Assembly (NCBI RefSeq): GCF_947495325.1
Contig: NZ_CANLYK010000001.1
Span: forward strand, 186,001 to 250,000
DNA length: 64,000 nucleotides
Origin: an uncultured Allomuricauda sp.
Lineage (GTDB): Bacteria > Bacteroidota > Bacteroidia > Flavobacteriales > Flavobacteriaceae
Direction: 5' to 3'
How positions within the stretch are numbered: position 1 is the first letter of the stretch; every line of letters starts with the position of its first letter. This document shows positions 17,382-26,530 of the stretch, piece by piece. The notes below the pieces were generated by a model. It was given only the letters and a program-made list of their open reading frames with translations. It searched no databases and was not told the origin of the DNA. The translations under genes were made by a program, and so were the position numbers.

Positions 17382-17408
17382 AAAACCTCAGTTCTGCTGG
17401 GGTTTTTT
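17382..17408 (+). terminator. Rho-independent terminator behind the tRNA-Arg fragment
   Basis: A 10-bp stem (AAAACCTCAG / CTGGGGTTTT, one G-T wobble) encloses a 5-nt loop TTCTG and ends in a T run. It is 8 nt after the tRNA fragment, so it is most likely the original terminator of the tRNA-Arg transcript, now stranded from its gene by the prophage. Confidence 0.8.
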
Positions 17409-17662
17409 CGTTTTTAAACTTTTTTCGATGTTTTTAATATGGGTTAAAGTCCCTTGAATAGGGATTTATACGGAATTATTTCCTACTAAATATGCGCTTA
17501 TTTGAACTATTGATTTTCATTTTGAAGGTAGAAATTATTTTTTGCAGTTTAACTGGGATATTAATGTATTGAGGTGCTAGTACCTAAATCAGACCCATAA
17601 ATCTACTGACCAAACAGCTTTTTCCGTTTATTTAATATTTCTAATATTAAAAGTAATTGATT

Positions 17663-18205
17663 ATGAGACAAATTTTAATACTTATGATAATTATGATTCT
17701 CTGCGCGTTTAAGGCACCTCTTTCAGCTCAGCGGAATGATTTTATCAAAGAATATTTGGAGCGATTTGAAAATTCCAGAAAGTATCTCATTAAAGTGGCA
17801 GATGCAATGCCAGAGGATAAATATAATTTTAAGCCCACGCAAGAGTCGCTGAGCTTTGCTGAAAATTTATTGCATATTGGGTATGCAATGGATTGGCATA
17901 CTCAGTTATTATTAGGTGGAAGAGAATCTAGGGATTGGAATACGGACACAAGGTATAAAGTCGCCGGTAAATCTAAAAAGGAAATAATTAAGGTAGTTGA
18001 TGAGACATTTCATGAAACCATTAGTTTTATCAAACAATTTGACATTACTGAATTCGATGTGGAGTTGGATTATTTCGGTTTAAACAGAACAAAGAGGCAG
18101 ATATTCCTATTGCTAGCTGATCATATTACCCACCACAGAGGACAAATTCTCGTATATCTAAGATTAAATCAATTGGTACCGCCTAGATATGTCCTTTTTC
18201 AATAG
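17663..18205 (+). CDS. Exported DinB-family protein
   Basis: 180 aa from the ATG at 17663 (an upstream TTG at 17657 is also in frame). The first ~21 residues form a signal peptide (ILILMIIMILCAFKAPLSAQ). The rest matches the DinB four-helix bundle: 'EYLERFENSRKYLIKVADAM', 'LLHIGYAMDWHTQLL' and 'LADHITHHRGQILVYLRL'. The His residues in the second and third of these (H of LLHIG, plus H-x-x-H-H) are the usual divalent-metal ligands. DinB-like proteins include bacillithiol/mycothiol transferases and metal-dependent enzymes, usually cytoplasmic; the signal peptide suggests a periplasmic role. It is the first gene after attR, monocistronic. Confidence 0.75.
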   Translation: MRQILILMIIMILCAFKAPLSAQRNDFIKEYLERFENSRKYLIKVADAMPEDKYNFKPTQESLSFAENLLHIGYAMDWHTQLLLGGRESRDWNTDTRYKVAGKSKKEIIKVVDETFHETISFIKQFDITEFDVELDYFGLNRTKRQIFLLLADHITHHRGQILVYLRLNQLVPPRYVLFQ

Positions 18206-18265
18206 TCGTTTAATTATACTTTTTAATTTTATCCTATTCAGAATAGCTTCTAACATTATTTTATA

Positions 18266-18520
18266 TCAATTGAACCATACTGCATATCGCTGTCTTCTTA
18301 ATTCTAGAGCTAACTTTTCTTCCATTTTAAGAGCTTCCAATCTTGTTGACATAGGATCTATATGATTGTAAAGGCTGGGTCTTAGATACATGCCGTACTT
18401 TTGAACAATATTTGAGGAAAGTTTATGACCTTTTTTATTTCTGTGGCCAGACTTATGCTGTTCAAATCGTTCTCTAGGAGTCTTACTTGTCATACCAACA
18501 TAAGCATTGTAGCACCCCAT
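18266..18520 (-). CDS. GIY-YIG nuclease-domain fragment
   Basis: 84 aa. 'YVGMTSKTPRERFEQHKSGH' contains the YIG-like strand, the catalytic Arg helix (R-x-R-F-x-x-H) and the spacing of a GIY-YIG domain, and a later Glu (KMEEKLAL) could be the metal ligand. The N-terminal GIY strand is missing: upstream the frame runs only ~24 codons to a stop and shows no GIY. It is probably a truncated or decayed gene, although it may still use the ATG at 18520. No neighbour suggests a role. Downstream (18206-18265) is AT-rich and non-coding. Confidence 0.5.
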   Translation of the reverse strand: MGCYNAYVGMTSKTPRERFEQHKSGHRNKKGHKLSSNIVQKYGMYLRPSLYNHIDPMSTRLEALKMEEKLALELRRQRYAVWFN

Positions 18521-18689
18521 TGAACTGTGGATTTGCAGCTCGGAACTTTGTACTCTCTGTAAATACCTTTTTCGATAACTCTATAACGTAAACTCGATAT
18601 TGTCTTTGAGGCATTCCTTAATTTGAACTTTTGATTCAATCCTGATACCAAAAATAAATAAAAGGTAAGATTTGTAAACTTAGATGAAG

Positions 18690-19208
18690 CTATTTTATCT
18701 GTTCTAAAAAAACTTTGGTCTGCAAATATGTTCGTTTAGTTCTATAATCTTTTTTCTTTTCCAAACTTAAATGTGCTATGCTGCCAAAGTTTCTTTTGCT
18801 TTCTAAATCATGTATGACTTTAAGTATTGAAGCATAACTGCCTTCAATAGTAAAAATATAGGTCATTACTCTATTGTTATCTTCAGTGCTGGTATGAGGG
18901 GCATTAAAATCAATAACCTTTATGTTGTTTTTTGCAGCCTCTTTATTTACCACCCGCAATAAGTTGTTTTCCATGGCAGTATTGTTTAGGTCCAACTTTT
19001 GGAGTACAGAATCCAAATAGATCTCCTTTTTGGAGAGCAATGCCAATTGTTGCGGAATATTCTCAAACAATTCTTCTTCTTCTTTTAGGGATTTGTATTC
19101 TTCTCGCATTGCAATGGTATTGGAGATTGCCAGTTTATAGCATAGCAACAAAGCCAAAAAAAGCAACAACAACAGTACTATATTCTTATTTTTAAAATTC
19201 TGCGACAC
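18690..19208 (-). CDS. GspM/PilO-like secretion assembly protein
   Basis: 172 aa. A single N-terminal membrane helix (IVLLLLLFLALLLCYKLAI) is followed by a coiled-coil region and a ferredoxin-like periplasmic domain with 'KNNIKVIDFNAP' and 'YIFTIEGSYASILKVIHDLE', the layout of PilO/GspM. It overlaps the upstream GspL-like gene by 17 bp, as PilN/PilO or GspL/GspM pairs usually do. Together they form the inner-membrane assembly platform that links ATPase and pseudopilins. The gene is last in the minus-strand operon. Confidence 0.65.
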   Translation of the reverse strand: MSQNFKNKNIVLLLLLFLALLLCYKLAISNTIAMREEYKSLKEEEELFENIPQQLALLSKKEIYLDSVLQKLDLNNTAMENNLLRVVNKEAAKNNIKVIDFNAPHTSTEDNNRVMTYIFTIEGSYASILKVIHDLESKRNFGSIAHLSLEKKKDYRTKRTYLQTKVFLEQIK

Positions 19209-20400
19209 TGATTTTTATCTTAAAATTTGAAGTGTTCTTATTTTTATAATCGTAATCCATCGTCTCCACAGATCCAATCCATTCAATTGCTTCCAAGTGA
19301 GTGATCCAAGAAGAAAAATCTTCACTGCTTATAGAGGTTCCCATAACCAATATCCTATTCTCGTCCAGCTGGATCGGTTTTGATTCCTGCATAGGTTTTG
19401 TGAGCGGTTGATAAAGCAGTTCGGTCAAGAGGATGCTTTTGGGAACTGAAACACCAAGCTTGTCCAAATAAAATGATGTTCTGGAGTTTGAAAGGGACAG
19501 CACGGCATCCACTTTTTTTTCTTTTTCGGTTACCCGATCCCTAACAGCGATTAGATTCTTTTTGTTCTCGTTTTCAAAGGCCAAGTTTTCTTTTGACAAT
19601 TGAACCCTATCAAAATAAAAGCTGAACAACAGAAAGTTTGAGAGTAAGAGCAATAATATAAAACCCAAAGATGAACGCAATAGTATGCCAAATGTCCTAC
19701 TGTTTGCGAATTCGCTTTGCAGGTTTAGGGCAACATCACCAAAATTGGAAGCTACCGTTGTACTACTGGTCAAAAAACTCAATACTCCGGAAAAGGGCAT
19801 TATCTCGGTATTTTTGACACTCAATCCATTAATGTTATATGTTGAAACAGAACTGTCTTTTTTTCTTGAAATGGATAAATTGGCATCAGAAACACCGTTT
19901 AGGACCACCTTATCTGTATTCGTGAAGATGAAATCATTCTTTAGGTAATCCATAATGGTACTTAAAGAGCATGGTCCTAGCGAAAAACCCCCTACATTAA
20001 ACTTCATTTTTTTTAATTGTGCCAAGTAATTTTCTACATCTTGCTTTTTGACAACGCTTATGTACGAGAGGTCTTTGAGCTTTGAAATTTGATAAAAGAA
20101 GTTTTCAAAATTCAATCCAGGAAAAACTTGTTCCACAGCTGCCCTGTCTTCAAAATTAGATGTTGTATGTTTTGTAACTACACTGTCCGTATTATAAATA
20201 AGGTATATGGGAACTGAGGCTTTGGCTAGATTGGGAAGCGTTTCCAATTTATCAAAACTATGGGTATCCATAATGACCAGTTCGCCCTTCTTTTTTGTTG
20301 CTTGTAAAAGCTGGAACTGAACAACACCATCTATTTGATATATTTCCAATCCATAGAAGGTGTTTCCCTTGGTAAAATATGTTTTTATGGAGTCTAGCAC
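19192..20400 (-). CDS. GspL-like (PilM/PilN-fused) assembly-platform protein
   Basis: 402 aa. The N-terminal ~230 residues look like an actin-like PilM/GspL cytoplasmic domain ('TFYGLEIYQIDGVVQFQLLQ', 'VVLNGVSDANLSISRKKDSS'). A membrane helix follows at ~residues 240-262 and then a PilN-like periplasmic part ending in a ferredoxin-like subdomain ('VMGTSISSEDFSSWITHLE'). GspL joins the cytoplasmic ATPase to the platform. It shares its start codon base with the secretin stop and overlaps the PilO-like gene, consistent with one operon. GspL and fused PilM-PilN are both possible names. Confidence 0.65.
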   Translation of the reverse strand: MLDSIKTYFTKGNTFYGLEIYQIDGVVQFQLLQATKKKGELVIMDTHSFDKLETLPNLAKASVPIYLIYNTDSVVTKHTTSNFEDRAAVEQVFPGLNFENFFYQISKLKDLSYISVVKKQDVENYLAQLKKMKFNVGGFSLGPCSLSTIMDYLKNDFIFTNTDKVVLNGVSDANLSISRKKDSSVSTYNINGLSVKNTEIMPFSGVLSFLTSSTTVASNFGDVALNLQSEFANSRTFGILLRSSLGFILLLLLSNFLLFSFYFDRVQLSKENLAFENENKKNLIAVRDRVTEKEKKVDAVLSLSNSRTSFYLDKLGVSVPKSILLTELLYQPLTKPMQESKPIQLDENRILVMGTSISSEDFSSWITHLEAIEWIGSVETMDYDYKNKNTSNFKIKISVAEF

Positions 20401-22637
20401 TAGTAAATGACCGTTGGTTTAATTAAAATGGTGAGCTTCTGTTTACTGTCCTCTCTTTTCCGCTTGCTAAAAAGCCATTTGATCACTGGGATTCTTGCTA
20501 AAAAAGGAACCCCGCTGCCTGAGTCATTTTTTACTTTTTCCTCCAGCCCCCCTAGAATTGCCAAATCCTGATTCTGCATTCTAATAATAGAGCTAAATTC
20601 TCGGGATGTGAGCCCTGGTGGGGCATCATCATCTATGCGTTCCGAACTAAAATCAGATTGGATTACGTTGATATCTAAAGTTACCTGTCCATTACCCGAG
20701 ACCAGTGGTTTTATGCTTACGGCTAGTTGTGCGTCTATGGGTTGAAAATTTCTAATCTCCGAGGTGGTGGGTATCTGGGACCCAAAAAAGTTTTGACTGG
20801 TAACCACATAATAAGTTGTCTCTCCGATAGAGAGATTAGCACGGTGTCCGTTTAAGGTGGAAAGTTTGGGAGTGGACCTTATCTTTATATTTCCATTCGA
20901 CTCCATGGCTTTGATAGTCGCAAAAAATTCAGGAACCACCCTACCAATATTAAAGGAACCGAATCCATCAAAACCTCCAATAATCTTGTTGACCGTACTG
21001 GCACCTAAGGTTAAGTCGGCTTCAGGGAATACACTACCTGAGGTTGTTACAGCTTCTTCGCCAATTCCCCAACTAATACCCGTTTCCACCGTCGCTGACT
21101 TTCTAACCTCGATTAACATCACTTCAATGAGGATTACCGGAACAGGTTTGTCGATTTCTTTAATAAACTTTTTAAAACGATTGATATTGGCGGCAGGACC
21201 GCTGACCAAAAAACTATTCAGTTCAAAATCTATTTTGATATCCAAGTCGGCAACCACGTCATCCGGTAAGATATTTACTATGGCCTCTGCGGGAGAGGAA
21301 TAGTCATTAAATTGGTTTGTTTGGGTATTGACCCTTCTAGCATTGTTGGAGTTTTGCCCAAAGTTACCTTGCGTATTGTTAAATCCAGTATTGCCATTTT
21401 GAAACCCATTACTGGCCAAATAGTTAACCCCGCCAGAAACGGTTCTACCCGCTGATCTACCAAAACCACCCGTTTGCATAGGATCTCCCAATAACTCTAC
21501 TGATCGGTGCATCATTTGGACAACTTCCAACCTTCTAACACTCAACTGATCTGCTGTTCCAAAAAAATAGCGGTCATTTTCTTTTTTAAATGTAAAACTG
21601 GATGTATTTGGGCTAGGTATGGGATTGGGGTTTGCTCTATTTTGATTTCTGTTTTGCGATTCACCGGCAGCGTATTGGTTGGCAGCAGGATTCCCACCAG
21701 CATTATTAGATGTAGCCTTGCTTTCAAATATCTTGGTCAATAATTCATCATAGTAAATTTGCTTCGCCTTAAAGTTGATGTTTCCCGCTTCGGTCAACGG
21801 AGTGGCAACATATATATCCAAGTCAAGGTCCAAGCTTATCTCCCTTACAATATCTGCAATGGGCACATTGTTAAAGTCCACAGTCAATACTCTGTTGACA
21901 GTGTCCAATATTTGATAGGAGAAATTGTTGTTACCTAGCAGTCTGCCTGCATTGTTATTTGAATTAGGGGAACCAGGGCTTGAAACCTCTTTTTTTATTT
22001 GGTCAAAAAGATAAAACCCATCCCTTGATTTTGAATATTTTAAGCTATTGGTCTCGGCCAGCTTTTCCATTGCCATATCAATGGGCACATCTTTGATGTA
22101 GAGAGTCAAAGGAATGTTTTCCATCCCGCTGTTATACAATAAATTTTGTCCCGAAATATCAATTATTTTCCGAAATGCTTTTTCCAAAAAATCTCCATTT
22201 AGGTCCATGGAAAGAAGATTGTTTAAAGCATCAAAGGTTACGGACACTTCTTTTTCTGGAACGATTACTGGTGGGGGTTGAAATTTTTGAATTGAAAGGA
22301 TATTACCAGTAAAATTGATATCCAAACTGTATTGTTTACAGAGAAACACCAGTAGATCGGCAACAGTGACATTTGAGAAATTATTCACGATGTTGATGCC
22401 CTGTAACCCTGGGTTTATATTGATGTTTACTTTATGTACTTGGGATACCGCCAATAAAAAATTGGAAAGCGACACACTGTTTACATTGATATCAAGCTTT
22501 AAATTCTCGGAAAGCCCAGGATTATCCACGGAAAGGGCCTCCAGATTATTCTTTATATTCTGTATTCTGGTTTCTTCCTGGCCATAAAAGAAAAAGGAGA
22601 GCAGTAAAAAAATAAACAATAGGTTCTTTTTCATCAA
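20400..22637 (-). CDS. gspD: Type II secretion-like secretin (GspD/PilQ family)
   Basis: 745 aa with an N-terminal signal peptide (FIFLLLSFFFYGQ). N-domains (residues ~45-160 and ~195-300) have the secretin-N/STN beta-alpha pattern. Between them is a Q/N/G-rich linker (~360-460). The secretin core (~485-745) has 'VILIEVMLIEVRKSATVETG' and a C-terminal gate pattern 'LAILGGLEEKVKNDSGSGVP' with 'RIPVIKWLF', typical of GspD/PilQ. Secretins form the outer-membrane channel through which folded proteins or pili pass. It sits between the ATPase (22639) and GspL-like genes on the minus strand. No pilotin-binding S-domain is apparent. Start could be 22637 or the next Met at 22634. Confidence 0.88.
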   Translation of the reverse strand: MMKKNLLFIFLLLSFFFYGQEETRIQNIKNNLEALSVDNPGLSENLKLDINVNSVSLSNFLLAVSQVHKVNININPGLQGINIVNNFSNVTVADLLVFLCKQYSLDINFTGNILSIQKFQPPPVIVPEKEVSVTFDALNNLLSMDLNGDFLEKAFRKIIDISGQNLLYNSGMENIPLTLYIKDVPIDMAMEKLAETNSLKYSKSRDGFYLFDQIKKEVSSPGSPNSNNNAGRLLGNNNFSYQILDTVNRVLTVDFNNVPIADIVREISLDLDLDIYVATPLTEAGNINFKAKQIYYDELLTKIFESKATSNNAGGNPAANQYAAGESQNRNQNRANPNPIPSPNTSSFTFKKENDRYFFGTADQLSVRRLEVVQMMHRSVELLGDPMQTGGFGRSAGRTVSGGVNYLASNGFQNGNTGFNNTQGNFGQNSNNARRVNTQTNQFNDYSSPAEAIVNILPDDVVADLDIKIDFELNSFLVSGPAANINRFKKFIKEIDKPVPVILIEVMLIEVRKSATVETGISWGIGEEAVTTSGSVFPEADLTLGASTVNKIIGGFDGFGSFNIGRVVPEFFATIKAMESNGNIKIRSTPKLSTLNGHRANLSIGETTYYVVTSQNFFGSQIPTTSEIRNFQPIDAQLAVSIKPLVSGNGQVTLDINVIQSDFSSERIDDDAPPGLTSREFSSIIRMQNQDLAILGGLEEKVKNDSGSGVPFLARIPVIKWLFSKRKREDSKQKLTILIKPTVIY

Positions 22638-22638
22638 A

Positions 22639-24084
22639 TCAATTGGTTAACAAAGGGTATATTTCTTCAATGGATGTTGTCCCTTCTTTTATCAATAAAA
22701 GGGCATTGTCCTTGAGACTGCGTATGTTGTTTTCCTTTAAATGGCTATTTATGTTCAATGCATTGTTTTTTATATGTGGGGTCAATGAATTGGTAATCGG
22801 TATTATTTCGTAAATGGCCTTTCTTCCAGAATAACCAGTATGGTGACATGTTTGACACCCTATCGGTACATGATGGTGGGTAAGGTCTTTTGTCGGTAGA
22901 AAACCTTCAGGGAAAAGTTCCGGCCCCACTTCATCTTTTCGCTTGCACTTCTCACATAACTTTCTTACCAAACGCTGGGCTACACTGATGTTCAAAGTGC
23001 TGGCGATGAGAAATGGCGGAATGCCCATATCAATAAGTCTTGAAATGGTGGCCCAAGCTGAGTTGGTATGGATTGTTGACAGGACCAAGTGCCCGGTCAA
23101 GGCAGCCCGTATGGCCATATTTGCGGTTTTTACATCACGGATTTCCCCGACCATGATAATATCTGGATCCTGCCGTAAAAATGTGCGCAGTGCACTGGCG
23201 AAATCCAAGCCAATATTTTCTTTCAGTTGGACTTGATTCACGCCTTCTAAAGTATATTCTATAGGGTCCTCTATAGTGAGGATATTGGTTTTGGAATCAT
23301 TTAGCAATTTTAAAGTGGCATATAAAGTGGTGGTTTTTCCGGAACCAGTTGGTCCAGATATCAGTATGATTCCGTTAGGGATTTTGATTCCTTCCTTATA
23401 CCTGCGAAGCTCAATATCGTTGAATCCCAAGTCCGTTAAGCTTACTGATTTGGTATCCTTGTTTAAAATACGGAGCACGATTTTTTCACCAAATAAAGTG
23501 GGAAGGGAAGAGACACGGATATCAAACTCACTTCCATTGGATTTTATGGTTATCCGCCCATCTTGGGGCAACCGCTTTTCCGCAATATCCAAATCTGCCC
23601 GTATCTTGATCTTATTGATAATGGTAGGGTACTCGTGAATAGGTATGCTAAATTGCTCCACCAGTTTCCCATCCAATCTAAAACGGACCCGGCATAAAGT
23701 TTCATAAGGTTCAAAATGGATATCGCTACTACCAATTGCCTTGGCATTGACCAATATTTTTTCAAAAAAATCGGGGGTATAATGTAACTCACTGTTTTGG
23801 GCAACTTGTGCTTTTCTATAATTGGCCGTTAAAAAATCCTGCAATTCTTCAGTGGGCAGGGATTCAAGTGCTATAGGGAAGTCCATTACTATTTGGAGTT
23901 CGGAAACCAAACTATCAATAGATGCAGTATCGGTCCAAAACACCAAAACACCATCTGCTATTTCTTTGGGAACAATGCTATAAAAGAAGGCTTGTTCCGC
24001 AGTAATGCGCTGCGCTAGGTTGGGAGCTATCAGTAATTTTTTCTTTGTATCAATGGGCATATAGCGGGGGAGATTTGGAAACAA
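22639..24084 (-). CDS. gspE: GspE/PilB-type secretion ATPase
   Basis: 481 aa (a shorter start at 24063, MPIDTKKK, would also work). N1E-like region first, then Walker A (LISGPTGSGKTTTLYATL, ~residues 238-255), an Asp box, Walker B (LRQDPDIIMVGEIRD, ~residues 298-312) and His box (GHLVLSTIHTNSAW). A tetracysteine zinc site follows at CEKC ... CQTC (~residues 379-417). This is the hexameric ATPase that drives pseudopilus assembly from the cytoplasm. The zinc CxxC pairs are characteristic of GspE and PilB. It overlaps the upstream peptidase gene by up to 35 bp, so it is translationally coupled. Confidence 0.92.
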   Translation of the reverse strand: MFPNLPRYMPIDTKKKLLIAPNLAQRITAEQAFFYSIVPKEIADGVLVFWTDTASIDSLVSELQIVMDFPIALESLPTEELQDFLTANYRKAQVAQNSELHYTPDFFEKILVNAKAIGSSDIHFEPYETLCRVRFRLDGKLVEQFSIPIHEYPTIINKIKIRADLDIAEKRLPQDGRITIKSNGSEFDIRVSSLPTLFGEKIVLRILNKDTKSVSLTDLGFNDIELRRYKEGIKIPNGIILISGPTGSGKTTTLYATLKLLNDSKTNILTIEDPIEYTLEGVNQVQLKENIGLDFASALRTFLRQDPDIIMVGEIRDVKTANMAIRAALTGHLVLSTIHTNSAWATISRLIDMGIPPFLIASTLNISVAQRLVRKLCEKCKRKDEVGPELFPEGFLPTKDLTHHHVPIGCQTCHHTGYSGRKAIYEIIPITNSLTPHIKNNALNINSHLKENNIRSLKDNALLLIKEGTTSIEEIYPLLTN

Positions 24085-24538
24085 GACTGAATAAAATCAC
24101 AAAAACAAGAAAAAGCCCCATTAGACCTGCCAAGGGTACAGTATCCAATTTTAATCTTCTCTTGAATATCAGGAACACCAATAAGGAAAAGATAATAGTG
24201 CCCACAAAAAGGACAATGAACGTTGTGCTCGGGAATCCCAAGCCAAAGGCATAGAAAAAGAGAATATCGCCCAGGCCCAAGCTATGGTTGAGGAAGGCTT
24301 TTTTTGAAATAAAACGGGTATAGACCAATAGTATCGCAATGACACTAGTAACCAATAAGAAATTGATAAGACTATAATAGAAAAAGACTTTGTGCCCAGT
24401 GGCATGTAAAAAATGAAGAGATCCAAATAAAAGCATGGCAAGTGGAAACAGGAACCAATAGACTTTACGTTCCTTAAAATCCTGAAAGACAATAGACCCA
24501 AGACATACCATTAGCACTACTTTTAAAGTAATAATCAA
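24050..24538 (-). CDS. gspO: Prepilin peptidase, A24 family, minimal form
   Basis: 162 aa. The two catalytic aspartates appear as QDFKERKV (residue ~20) and GLGDILFF (residue ~92), the latter being the G-x-G-D motif. About six membrane helices surround them. The N-terminal methyltransferase domain with the CxxC motifs of PilD is absent, as in many short A24 peptidases, so this one probably cleaves but does not methylate. Its substrates would be the pseudopilins encoded at 24535-24972 and 41400-43433. It overlaps the pseudopilin gene by 4 bp. Confidence 0.85.
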   Translation of the reverse strand: MIITLKVVLMVCLGSIVFQDFKERKVYWFLFPLAMLLFGSLHFLHATGHKVFFYYSLINFLLVTSVIAILLVYTRFISKKAFLNHSLGLGDILFFYAFGLGFPSTTFIVLFVGTIIFSLLVFLIFKRRLKLDTVPLAGLMGLFLVFVILFSLVSKSPPLYAH

Positions 24539-24972
24539 TCCTTTATTAGCTGTTTTGGGTTTCCATTTTCATCTATCTCCCATACATTGAACACCCCATC
24601 TCCATCAAAATCGGTTATGGCGGATGCCCTTGCCTTAAAAGTGGCATTGTCCGCACTGAGTATTTCGTATATATAATTGGCCGTTCCATTTTCTTTGATC
24701 GTTTTTGGAGCCTCAAAATCCAGTTCGCCCATTCCGTTGGAATATTTGCTATGCATATACCTATAGGTAGTTTGTGCATTGTAAATAGCTTTTAACTGTA
24801 CCTGTGCCTCAACGCTTTTCGCTTTGGATATTAATGGCATTAAATTGGGAAGGGCTAACAATAGCAGAATGCCAATAATGGCAAGTACAATCAATGTTTC
24901 CTGCAGGTTTATAGCTTCTATTTTTTTAAGAGGAATGGGCTTTATCGAAGAATTAATCCAAATGCTTTTCAT
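24535..24972 (-). CDS. gspG: Major pseudopilin, GspG-like
   Basis: 145 aa. A long basic leader (~19 residues) precedes a class III-type signal: cleavage before I-N-L-Q-E, with Glu at +5 and a ~20-residue hydrophobic helix (TLIVLAIIGILLLLALPNL). The conventional G(-1)/F(+1) is replaced by A/I. The globular part has a C-terminal acidic loop 'DFDGDGVFNVWEID', like the calcium site of GspG. The gene is first in the minus-strand operon, whose promoter should lie in 24973-25309. It would form the pseudopilus shaft. Confidence 0.8.
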   Translation of the reverse strand: MKSIWINSSIKPIPLKKIEAINLQETLIVLAIIGILLLLALPNLMPLISKAKSVEAQVQLKAIYNAQTTYRYMHSKYSNGMGELDFEAPKTIKENGTANYIYEILSADNATFKARASAITDFDGDGVFNVWEIDENGNPKQLIKD

Positions 24973-25309
24973 TTAGGCGCTTTGTTCAGAAGTAAGGTAC
25001 AAGGTATACTTTTTTACAAAAAAAAAGTAATTTATCTGATATATATTGATATTTTTTTCATATAAATTTTGTAAGAAATAACTATAAATAACATAAGATT
25101 AATTTATTGTTATTTTTTTTAAAAAGTGTAGTTAAAGGTCTGACTTAACCAAAAGCTTTTAAAATTTTGGATTACAGTAAGTTATGATTTTGAAGGATTT
25201 ATATTTATATTTTTTAATGAAAAAACTTATTTAAATAGAATGAAAAATCTTACATATTATTTTATATTTTTCATAGGTGAAATCAACAACAACCTCAACT
25301 ACCTTTTGT
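24973..25309. promoter_or_regulatory. Divergent AT-rich intergenic region between secretion and toxin operons
   Basis: 337 bp, nearly pure A/T runs, no open reading frame I trust. It must carry promoters for the minus-strand secretion operon (first gene 24972) and the plus-strand toxin cassette (first gene 25310). A near match to the flavobacterial -7 box lies around 25064-25072, but it misses the TA-NN-TTTG consensus, so I do not call a specific promoter. Confidence 0.4.
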
Positions 25310-26530
25310 ATGAAACATCTATATGCCTATTTCACCATAACCGTATGTACAACCTTAGGAATAGTGAACCTTAATTCCCAGGAGTTACACAGCCATAGTA
25401 ATGCAGTCAGTATTGCCAACGAATCAAATGCAACGATTGGATGGAGTGGGAACTCAACGATTACAGCAGATACTTCTGACCCCTTTCATGGCACCTATGC
25501 CATGAAAGTTGTCTCCACAGGTGTTGTAAGTACAAATCGTCGGGTTGAGTACACCTACTCTGCCACAATTGGCGAGACCTATAATATTAGTATATGGGCC
25601 AAAACGGGTTCCCAAACCCTAGATCCGGCATTTGCTTCTTGGACGGGAGTAACGGGATTTACTAACCCTACTTTGATAGCTACCAATGGTATTTGGACCG
25701 AATATACTTTTACGGTTATTGCCACATCTACCTCCCCATTGATTCTAATTTACATTGGTTCGAGTTCTGGGTCAGTAGGGGATGAGCTATATATTGACAG
25801 TGTATCGATTACACCCCAAAGTTCTGCGGACGTCCAGAGCCCCACCGCACCCACACTTTCAAGCACGGGTCATGGTGAGACGACAGCAGACCTGTTATGG
25901 AGCGGAGCAACGGATAATGTCGGTGTCACTGGATACAATATCTACAAGGATGGTAGTTTGGAAGCCAATTGCAGTGGAAGTCCATATACCATAACTGGCT
26001 TATCGGCATCGACAACCTATAGTTTTACCGTGACCGCTTTGGATGCAGTAGGGAATGAGAGCACGGTCAGCAATGTTGTCCCTGTAACCACTGATGCTCC
26101 ATCAGGAGGTGGAAGTTCAGTATGGTCGGAGGCCAACTCCATAGCTAGCTATACAGGTGATGTGGGAATAGGTACAAGTACCGTTCCTACAGGATACAAA
26201 CTTGCGGTAAATGGGAAGATCATTAGCGAGGAACTTAAGGTACAATTGCAATCGGCATGGCCAGACTACGTGTTCAAGAAAGACTACAAACTACTAACAC
26301 TTGAGGAAATCGAAAAACACATTCAAGAAAAAGGACACTTGCCCAACATGCCCTCGGCAAAGGAAGTAGAGGCCAATGGTCTGGAAGTGGGAGAGATGAA
26401 TCGTTTGCTGTTGGAGAAGATTGAGGAGCAAATGCTTTACATAATTGAGCTCAAAAAGGAAAATGACAAAATGGTTGGTTTTGAAAAACGAATTAAAAAA
26501 ATAGAAAAAAAACTAAAACATAAACAATGA
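25310..26530 (+). CDS. Exported FN3 protein with C-terminal coiled-coil domain, toxin-cassette partner 1
   Basis: 406 aa from the ATG at 25310; a GTG at 25277 is in frame, but only the ATG places a signal peptide (YAYFTITVCTTLGIVNLNSQ) at the terminus. Residues ~30-175 form a beta-sandwich of carbohydrate-binding type, and ~180-275 an FN3 domain ('SPTAPTLSSTGHGETTADLL', then 'GYNIYKDGS'). Residues ~285-406 start with GDVGIGTSTVPTGYKLAVNG and continue with a helical 'LEEIEKHIQEKGHLPNMPSA' block and a coiled coil. The same C-terminal block is repeated in the next gene. This block often neighbours Rhs genes in Bacteroidota, which makes a chaperone, carrier or secretion adaptor role possible but unproven. 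Confidence 0.75.
   Translation: MKHLYAYFTITVCTTLGIVNLNSQELHSHSNAVSIANESNATIGWSGNSTITADTSDPFHGTYAMKVVSTGVVSTNRRVEYTYSATIGETYNISIWAKTGSQTLDPAFASWTGVTGFTNPTLIATNGIWTEYTFTVIATSTSPLILIYIGSSSGSVGDELYIDSVSITPQSSADVQSPTAPTLSSTGHGETTADLLWSGATDNVGVTGYNIYKDGSLEANCSGSPYTITGLSASTTYSFTVTALDAVGNESTVSNVVPVTTDAPSGGGSSVWSEANSIASYTGDVGIGTSTVPTGYKLAVNGKIISEELKVQLQSAWPDYVFKKDYKLLTLEEIEKHIQEKGHLPNMPSAKEVEANGLEVGEMNRLLLEKIEEQMLYIIELKKENDKMVGFEKRIKKIEKKLKHKQ

Noticed and set aside
20857-21303. Plus-strand open frame of 148 aa inside the secretin gene
   Set aside because: Pure shadow of the secretin reading frame; no domain and no independent start context.
25277-25309. GTG start at 25277 for the first toxin-cassette gene
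   Set aside because: It would place a Thr/Ser-rich stretch before the signal peptide; the ATG at 25310 gives a normal Sec signal.
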